Shown here: positions 1-5,149 of the stretch, one piece after another
Layout: the number at the start of each line of letters is the position of its first letter
How positions within the stretch are numbered: the first letter of the stretch is position 1
From: Deltaproteobacteria bacterium
Lineage (GTDB): Bacteria > Desulfobacterota > UBA8473
Direction of reading: 5' to 3'
DNA: 5,149 nucleotides
NCBI GenBank assembly: GCA_030621455.1
Contig: JAUXHQ010000174.1
Coordinates: 1-5,149, forward strand
Made by a program: the position numbers and the translations under genes
The notes under the pieces: generated by a model
What the model saw: only the letters and a program-made list of their open reading frames with translations
Told to the model about the DNA's origin: nothing
The model's database searches: none

Positions 1-1
1 A

Positions 2-1630
2 GCCAGGGTGAACTCAGGAGAGCGATTCTTTGAGTCTCTTATCGATCGCCTCCTTATCAATAACCCCCACAGAACGACCCTTACCCTCAAACCGGATCCC
101 CGGCTTGGAGAAAGGGATCAGGAAGAGGAGCGTGGGCGTTTGTCTCAGGTACGGGCAGAGATGAGTTACGCGGACATAAGCAATGTTGTCGAAGATGAAA
201 AAAGGCTGAAGGAGCTGCAGGAAACCCCCGATCCTCCGGAGGCCCTTGCCACAATCCCCTTCCTCAAACTCGAAGACATTGAAAAGGAAAACAAACTCAT
301 CCCATTGGATGTCCTCCGAGAGGAGGGAACGCAAGTCCTCTATCATGATATAGAGACCAACGGGATCCTCTACCTCGATGTGGGTTTCGATCTGCACTGT
401 CTGCCGCAGCAATATCTCCGGTATGTGCCCCTTTTTGGACGAGCCCTTCTGGAGATGGGGACACAAAGAGAGGACTACGTGAGACTTAACCAGAGGATCA
501 GCAGAGAAACAGGGGGTATTCACCCACGGACAGTCACGTCCACTGCCAAGGACAATACTGAGAGTGTCGTTCAGCTCATGCTGAGCGGAAAGGCCATGCT
601 TCCCAAGGCAGGTGAACTTCTCAACATCTTATCCGATGTTCTCTTTGAGCCTCGATTTAACGACCAGGAACGTTTCAGACAGATGGTCCTTGAGGAAAAG
701 GCAAGACAGGAACACAGCATTGTGCCTGAAGGGCATCATGTCGTAAACTTGAGGCTGAGGGCTCATTTCAGCGAGGCTGACTGGGTGGCCGAGGAGATGA
801 GAGGGGTCAATTACCTTTTCTTTTTACGGGAACTCGCTACTGCTGTTGATGATGACTGGTCTTCCGTTCTCAAGATCCTTGAGGAGATACGAAGCTTGCT
901 GGTCAACAGAAAGGGGATGATCCTTAACGTGACCCTCAATGGTGAAGGATGGTCAAGCATACAGCCCAGTGTTACGGAATTCCTCACACGATTTCCGGAG
1001 TCGCCGGTTGAAAAGCAATCCTGGCACCCCATAAAGATGCCGCGCTTTGAGGGGTTGGTGGTCCCGTCTCAGGTAAATTATGTGGGGAAGGGCGCCAACC
1101 TCTATAGAGGGGGGTATCGGTTTCACGGCTCCACCCTAGTAATTGGCCACTATCTCCGCACCGCGTGGCTCTGGGATAAGATCAGGGTGCAAGGAGGCGC
1201 GTATGGCGCATCGAGTATCTTCGACCGCTTTTCAGGTATTTTCACCTTTGTTTCTTACCGTGATCCCAACCTTGTGAAGACCCTTGATGTTTATGATGAA
1301 ACCGCAGACTACCTTAGGAATATCGACCTCAGCGACGAAGAACTCACGAAGAGCATCATAGGGGTTATCGGGAATATCGACCAGCACATGCTTCCCGATG
1401 CCAAGGGGTATATCTCCCTGTTGCGGTATATGAGCCGTGATGATGATGCTGGCCGCCAGCGAATACGCGAGGAGGTTTTCTCGACCACTGTGGAGCATTT
1501 CAGAGATTTCGGCGAGGTGCTCGGCGAAGTCCGGGAAAAGGGGTTGGTCGCGGTCCTGGGCTCCCAGGGTGCACTCGAAGAGAACGCAGCCATTGGGGGG
1601 GACAGGTTGGAGCTTACGAAGTTACTCTGA
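2..1630 (+). CDS. PreP/Cym1-like M16C zinc metallopeptidase, C-terminal part (5' end outside window)
   Basis: This is the C-terminal half of a presequence-protease-like peptidase, a family of about 970-1000 residues that degrades unstructured peptides inside a closed two-half chamber. The frame is open from base 2, so the GTG at 8 is an internal Val codon, not a start. Numbering from that Val: an NPHR motif (19-22) followed by LKPD (27-30), a charged helical hinge (about 36-75), and IPFLKLEDI (83-91) mark the M16C-associated region. The inactive third M16-like domain follows (about 100-295, with SGKAM at 193-197 and a GHH at 242-244). The last M16-like domain (about 300-540) carries NYVGKGANLY (357-366), IRVQGGAYG (392-400) and SYRDPNL (416-422). 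By family analogy, R393 and Y399 (R-x5-Y) are the pair that holds the substrate backbone. The inverted HxxEH zinc motif belongs to the missing N-terminal domain, so catalytic competence cannot be judged here. The stop is TGA. Family assignment is firm; substrate and cellular location are unknown. Confidence 0.93.
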   Translation, partial: ARVNSGERFFESLIDRLLINNPHRTTLTLKPDPRLGERDQEEERGRLSQVRAEMSYADISNVVEDEKRLKELQETPDPPEALATIPFLKLEDIEKENKLIPLDVLREEGTQVLYHDIETNGILYLDVGFDLHCLPQQYLRYVPLFGRALLEMGTQREDYVRLNQRISRETGGIHPRTVTSTAKDNTESVVQLMLSGKAMLPKAGELLNILSDVLFEPRFNDQERFRQMVLEEKARQEHSIVPEGHHVVNLRLRAHFSEADWVAEEMRGVNYLFFLRELATAVDDDWSSVLKILEEIRSLLVNRKGMILNVTLNGEGWSSIQPSVTEFLTRFPESPVEKQSWHPIKMPRFEGLVVPSQVNYVGKGANLYRGGYRFHGSTLVIGHYLRTAWLWDKIRVQGGAYGASSIFDRFSGIFTFVSYRDPNLVKTLDVYDETADYLRNIDLSDEELTKSIIGVIGNIDQHMLPDAKGYISLLRYMSRDDDAGRQRIREEVFSTTVEHFRDFGEVLGEVREKGLVAVLGSQGALEENAAIGGDRLELTKLL

Positions 1631-1666
1631 CTTGGCAGGGATTTCTGTCGAGTTACTCCTGCCGGG
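1631..1666 (+). terminator. Possible hairpin terminator between the convergent genes
   Basis: GGCAGG (1634-1639) and CCTGCC (1658-1663) form a perfect 6-bp inverted repeat. In plus-strand RNA, G-U and C-G pairs extend the stem outward to 1631/1666, and a G-U pair extends it inward to 1640/1657, leaving a loop of about 16 nt. It begins immediately after the protease stop codon. Only a weak TTCTT follows (1668-1672) instead of a proper T tract, so intrinsic termination is uncertain. The right arm lies inside the final codons of the opposing gene. No U-rich tail follows on the minus-strand side. Confidence 0.35.
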
Positions 1667-4600
1667 GTTCTTGCGGCATCTTGAATTCGAGTTCTTCAAC
1701 AGACCTCGGTGGAGGCTTCTCAGTAAAGTACCCCTTGATCTCCAACATCTTCTCATAAAGATGTGCCGGTGTAAGGAAGAGACGTTTGAAGTACCCCAGC
1801 AGGCTCTTTGGAATCCTGTCGAAGGGGACGTACCGGACTTCGGGTTTTTGTAGCGTCCCTGTTACCTTGAAGTAGAAGGTGAGGAGCGTTTTATTCTTTC
1901 CTGTCAAGATGTAGCCTACGATCGGGATTCTGCTGACCAGTGAGTCAAGTGTGCCGAGGGGCGCCACCCCCAGGTCTAGATCCACTTCCTTCTTGTTCAG
2001 ATCGATCATTCCCTTGCCCACGGAGTTGAATACGGGACTCTTCATGACGATGTCAGTGGCTTCAAGGACGCCCGCATTGAGGGAGGCGTGACCTTCAATG
2101 CCGTCAAAATAGAACCCCTCTTTTGAAAGGTCCGTAGGTTTTCTCGTGACGATACTCTTGAGGCTTAGAAATTCCAGGATCTTGTAGATAACATGAGACC
2201 TCATTATCTTGCCCTTCTCCAGAAGGACGTTCACGCTCCCTGTGAGGCTTGAGATAAGCTCCTCCTTATTCCTCCCCTTCATAAAAACAGGTTTATCCGT
2301 GGTCAGGAGAGCGTCGGTAACATCGAGGTATTTATCAAGGTTGAGGTTTTTTAGCACGGCCTTCAAAGGATCGCCTGTAAGCTTGATGTAGCTTGCAAAA
2401 GCTAATTCAGGGGTCTTTCCGGTCTTCACATTACCCTTGACAAGCAACAAACCATCCCCTGCTTTGGCCCTGGCCCTCTCCACGTGGAAATGTCCGGACC
2501 GGAAGGCACACTCTGCTTCCATCGGGCCATAGACCATATTCTTCCATCGGCCCTTGATGACTTTTAGCTTCAATTCCAGGTCGGATCTGTCTATGAAAGC
2601 ACTCAAATCAGAACTCATTTCCTTGGGAAGTAAGCCGGGCTTCTTCTTCCGGAAATCGGAAAGATCCAGGTATTCGCTGTCGAGGGTGAGCCTTCCAATG
2701 ACCCTGTCCCATCCCTCCAAACGGCCCTTAATTCGGACATCGCTATGACCCACTCGAAATCCCAGGGATTTAAAAGAGACTTCTTTCCCGGAAAACCTCA
2801 GTACGATCTCACCGTCTCTAAGAGGTGAAGGCATAGCATTCAAGGAAAATGAGAGGTCGACGGCTTCCACCTCTCCAGTCACCCAGGTTTCTTCAGGGTT
2901 TCTCACAGAGGTACTGACCTCAAATCCACACCGTATGGTTCCCTTCACCGGTGAGTTCGTCTCCTTGATTCGAACCCCCAGGTCTTCCAGTGCGAGTGAT
3001 CCGGTAGAGAGGTTTAGGCTTAGGGATTCCTCATCCTTCAAATCGTAAGAACCGGATAGACTGAAGGAAGACCCTCCCAAAGAACATAGAAAATACCTGA
3101 GATTGATTCTTTCTCCGGGGAGAAGATCAACCTTAAAGTGTATACTGTTTCCCGTGCCCGGAAGATCCACGGCAATAGAAGGTGTGTCAATGGTGATCCC
3201 TTCAGGGTCAACTTCCCCTTGACTTGACCATAGCCCATCTTCCCGTATCAAAGAGAACCGGCAGTCTATAGGTTTGTGAAATTTCACGGGGAATTGATCC
3301 ATCTCATTTTGATAAACCTGACAGAAACGGGCCATGACCTCATTCATATCTGCCCGTGCAACCACTTTCAGGTCAAGTCTCTCCCCTGAAACCCCTGCTG
3401 ACCCAGAGACGCTATACCAGGATTTACCCCATAGGCCTGTGCCCTGAAACCCCTGCTTCTTTTCTTCTTCGGACCATAACCTTGCCTTATCCGGGTAGAT
3501 GGGTAAAGATAGTTTTTTATGAATGATGGAACAACCCTCAAATCGGAAATCACCTTTTTGCATTATGGGATAATTCCATCTATCATTGTACTCAGCGTGA
3601 ATCCTTGCGTGTACTTTACCGGATACGGATTCGAGCCCCTGACACCAGTTACGCAGGTTCAAAGGGGTGAGGTCTAATTGGGCCTGTTTTTTCAGGTCAT
3701 CAAGCTCAAAGGTGCCATCCGCTAAAACATAGTATGAGAGGTGCTTTGCGTAAAGGCTGGGGATCTTCAGAGAAAAATCGTTGATAACAGAACCAACAAG
3801 ATCGGCCCTTGCCCCTGAGATTAGGAGAGATCCCTTCTCAATACTCAGTTCTCCTGAGACATCCCTGAGGGGCAAGAAACTCCCCTCTTCAAGCATTTCC
3901 GTATTGATGAACGTCAGTCGCAATGAGAGAATGCCTGCGTTCTCGGGCAGGTTCAAGGACTTGATTTGATCGATGGGTCCATTCAGAGAAAAGAGGTCGG
4001 TACGTACCTTCCCACCCCTGAAAATGGGGAATAATCGGGTTTCAAACCACTGCGGCAGGAGAGGGGTCGGGAAGATCTTCTTAAAGGTATCGAGAGGCAT
4101 AGGGGGGCCATAAAGGTGCAGGGCCAGATGGAAGTCCGGGTTGCATCGAAAATCAAGCTCGGAATCCGCTTTGAGGAAGATGTCATCGGCTTTCAGCAGC
4201 AAGGAAGAGAGCTGCAAGACCCTTTCGGAGTATAGTGACTGAAAGTCGAGAGAGAGATGCGGCAGAAGATAACCCTTTGTTCTTTCCTTCTGATCAATGC
4301 GGAAAGAGAGGTCCCTTGCAGTGATCTTCCCCTCGGCCGATATCGACCCATTCAGCTTTGTCTTGAATTTCACAAGGGCTCTCGCATGCCCGCTGCTCAC
4401 AGGCAGGCACACAGGCCAGGGTATCCACGATAACGGGACATCCTCTGTCTTTAGGGTTATGTCTGCAACGATATTGTCTTCTGCCGTCACCTCCTGTGCA
4501 ATGGTCCCTCTCACTATAAAGGGGACCTTCTCGTTCCTGAATCCTGCCTTTGCACGGAGGCGAAACCCAATTTCAGTCGGGGCTCCTGATTTCCGCCATA

Positions 4601-5108
4601 TATCAGCGTTAAGCTCTTCAATCACAATGGAGATACCTCTGATGGAAATCTGTCCGTCGTTCAATCGAACGGACTGAAATCCCGCCAACGTTTTTCCCAA
4701 CAGCCCCACAAAATCGAGGCCTTTTAGGCCTTTTGAAATGTGCCCGCTATCCTCCATTACCAGTTCAACCCTGGGACTAAAGAGGGAAACGCGCGTGGGA
4801 ACCATTTTTCCTTTAATGAGTTTTCGTGCATCAAGAGAGACAGCGATTTTTGACGCAGTAATTCTTTGAATACCAGACCCAGGTCTCACCTCGAAATCAT
4901 CGGCGCCAATCCCGAGGCCACCCCACAAGTTAACCTGTATCTTGCTTGTGTGAACCTCATGCCCGATAGCCGAAGATATTTCGCTCAATATATAGCGACG
5001 GATAGACGGGTTTTGCAGGAAGTTATTGAGGAACAAAACAGATGCCACTGCAAGGAGCAGGAGCACAAAGAATGAGATGAATATGATATTTCGTTTTCTG
5101 GAGGACAT
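1653..5108 (-). CDS. AsmA/YhdP-like inner-membrane-anchored periplasmic protein (AsmA_2 C-terminal domain)
   Basis: This complete 1151-residue protein belongs to the AsmA clan, whose large members (TamB, YhdP, YdbH in E. coli) form long hydrophobic beta-grooves spanning the periplasm and are implicated in moving phospholipids to the outer membrane. Seen here: a basic N-terminus (MSSRKRN), one hydrophobic anchor at about 7-28, an AsmA-type N-terminal segment (about 30-130), a long beta-rich middle, and an AsmA_2-like C-terminal region (about 850-1095) containing GSVNVLLEKGKI, IEGHASLNAGVLEATDI, IPIVGYILTG and VTGTLQKPEVRYVP. A predicted amphipathic helix (about 1099-1126) and a proline/charged tail close the protein. 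The length is close to YhdP (about 1270). The ATG at 5108-5106 is the most upstream possible start, because an in-frame TAG lies four codons before it (5120-5118). The stop is TAA. The ribosome binding site is weak (AGAAG). Family membership is firm; equivalence to YhdP in particular and the lipid-transport role are inferred. Confidence 0.9.
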   Translation of the reverse strand: MSSRKRNIIFISFFVLLLLAVASVLFLNNFLQNPSIRRYILSEISSAIGHEVHTSKIQVNLWGGLGIGADDFEVRPGSGIQRITASKIAVSLDARKLIKGKMVPTRVSLFSPRVELVMEDSGHISKGLKGLDFVGLLGKTLAGFQSVRLNDGQISIRGISIVIEELNADIWRKSGAPTEIGFRLRAKAGFRNEKVPFIVRGTIAQEVTAEDNIVADITLKTEDVPLSWIPWPVCLPVSSGHARALVKFKTKLNGSISAEGKITARDLSFRIDQKERTKGYLLPHLSLDFQSLYSERVLQLSSLLLKADDIFLKADSELDFRCNPDFHLALHLYGPPMPLDTFKKIFPTPLLPQWFETRLFPIFRGGKVRTDLFSLNGPIDQIKSLNLPENAGILSLRLTFINTEMLEEGSFLPLRDVSGELSIEKGSLLISGARADLVGSVINDFSLKIPSLYAKHLSYYVLADGTFELDDLKKQAQLDLTPLNLRNWCQGLESVSGKVHARIHAEYNDRWNYPIMQKGDFRFEGCSIIHKKLSLPIYPDKARLWSEEEKKQGFQGTGLWGKSWYSVSGSAGVSGERLDLKVVARADMNEVMARFCQVYQNEMDQFPVKFHKPIDCRFSLIREDGLWSSQGEVDPEGITIDTPSIAVDLPGTGNSIHFKVDLLPGERINLRYFLCSLGGSSFSLSGSYDLKDEESLSLNLSTGSLALEDLGVRIKETNSPVKGTIRCGFEVSTSVRNPEETWVTGEVEAVDLSFSLNAMPSPLRDGEIVLRFSGKEVSFKSLGFRVGHSDVRIKGRLEGWDRVIGRLTLDSEYLDLSDFRKKKPGLLPKEMSSDLSAFIDRSDLELKLKVIKGRWKNMVYGPMEAECAFRSGHFHVERARAKAGDGLLLVKGNVKTGKTPELAFASYIKLTGDPLKAVLKNLNLDKYLDVTDALLTTDKPVFMKGRNKEELISSLTGSVNVLLEKGKIMRSHVIYKILEFLSLKSIVTRKPTDLSKEGFYFDGIEGHASLNAGVLEATDIVMKSPVFNSVGKGMIDLNKKEVDLDLGVAPLGTLDSLVSRIPIVGYILTGKNKTLLTFYFKVTGTLQKPEVRYVPFDRIPKSLLGYFKRLFLTPAHLYEKMLEIKGYFTEKPPPRSVEELEFKMPQEPRQE

Positions 5109-5111
5109 TAG

Positions 5112-5124
5112 TAACTTCTAGTTA
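5112..5124. repeat. Short inverted repeat covering the ribosome-binding region of the AsmA-like gene
   Basis: TAACT (5112-5116) and AGTTA (5120-5124) are perfect 5-bp complements around a 3-base loop. On the minus strand the loop and its 3' arm contain AGAAG, the only Shine-Dalgarno-like sequence before the ATG at 5108. The stem is A/T-rich and short, so it would be weak alone. It may be chance or a modest translational control element. Confidence 0.4.
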
Positions 5125-5125
5125 G

Positions 5126-5138
5126 CGCCCTTCGGGCG
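5126..5138. repeat. G/C-rich hairpin upstream of the AsmA-like gene
   Basis: CGCCC (5126-5130) and GGGCG (5134-5138) are perfect 5-bp complements around TTC. The hairpin sits one base from the neighbouring A/T-rich inverted repeat. It could be a stem in the leader RNA, the hairpin of a terminator for a gene beyond the window, or part of a dispersed intergenic repeat. The remaining bases to 5149 (AGCTGTTGGCT) show no recognisable promoter or coding sequence. No T tract follows on the plus strand, and on the minus strand the next bases are CTAACTAGA, so it is not a convincing intrinsic terminator. Confidence 0.45.
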
Positions 5139-5149
5139 AGCTGTTGGCT

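Noticed and set aside
8..10. GTG as the start codon of the protease gene
   Set aside because: The frame is open to the window edge, and the protein begins in the middle of a family that needs about 430 more N-terminal residues, so this is an internal Val.
14..523. 169-residue open frame on the minus strand
   Set aside because: It lies wholly antisense to the strongly family-matching protease and its translation shows no recognisable domain.
1620..1658. Direct repeat AGTTACTC at 1620-1627 and 1651-1658, flanking the intergenic spacer like a target-site duplication
   Set aside because: Both copies are within coding ends of intact genes and the bases between them hold no mobile element; eight bases can recur by chance.
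1437..1853. 138-residue open frame on the plus strand spanning the gene junction
   Set aside because: It overlaps the ends of both well-supported genes in other frames and its low-complexity MMMM start and sequence look like no family.
4297..4677. 126-residue open frame on the plus strand
   Set aside because: It is antisense to the periplasmic part of the AsmA-like gene with no domain signal of its own.
5025..5090. Cleavable signal peptide in the AsmA-like protein (AVA-S at residues 20-23)
   Set aside because: The hydrophobic stretch continues past the possible cleavage site, and AsmA-clan proteins typically keep this helix as a membrane anchor.
1..5149. AGCCA at the first bases and TGGCT at the last bases, as terminal inverted repeats of an element
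   Set aside because: Only five bases match, the first copy is inside a coding frame that continues off-window, and there is no transposase.

Overview
The window holds two genes that converge tail to tail with only 22 bases between their stop codons, plus 41 bases upstream of the second gene. Both genes are intact in frame where visible. I see no tRNA, rRNA, CRISPR array, insertion sequence or other mobile-element signature.

Layout. (1) Positions 2-1630 (+) are the C-terminal part, about 540 residues, of a presequence-protease-like (PreP/Cym1, M16C) zinc metallopeptidase. Its 5' part, with the catalytic zinc-binding domain, lies before the window. (2) Positions 1631-1652 are the spacer. A G/C-rich inverted repeat at 1631-1666 could form a hairpin at the end of the protease transcript, and it runs into the last codons of the opposing gene. 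(3) Positions 1653-5108 (-) are a complete 1151-residue AsmA/YhdP-like protein. It has one N-terminal membrane anchor and a very long beta-rich periplasmic region, and is probably an intermembrane lipid-transfer bridge. (4) Positions 5109-5149 hold two small hairpins directly upstream of its start codon.

Organism. A large AsmA-clan protein implies a diderm (outer-membrane) bacterium. A PreP-type M16C protease beside an AsmA_2-type protein, with intermediate base composition, would fit Desulfobacterota or a similar environmental lineage. That is a weak inference from general knowledge, not from a marker gene.

The genes are on opposite strands and so are not an operon. Nothing in the sequence links their functions: one degrades peptides, the other probably serves envelope lipid homeostasis. 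I see no convincing evidence of a new biological system. The points worth a second look are the repeated beta modules and C-terminal amphipathic tail of the bridge protein, the shared hairpin between the convergent genes, and the structured leader with a weak ribosome binding site.
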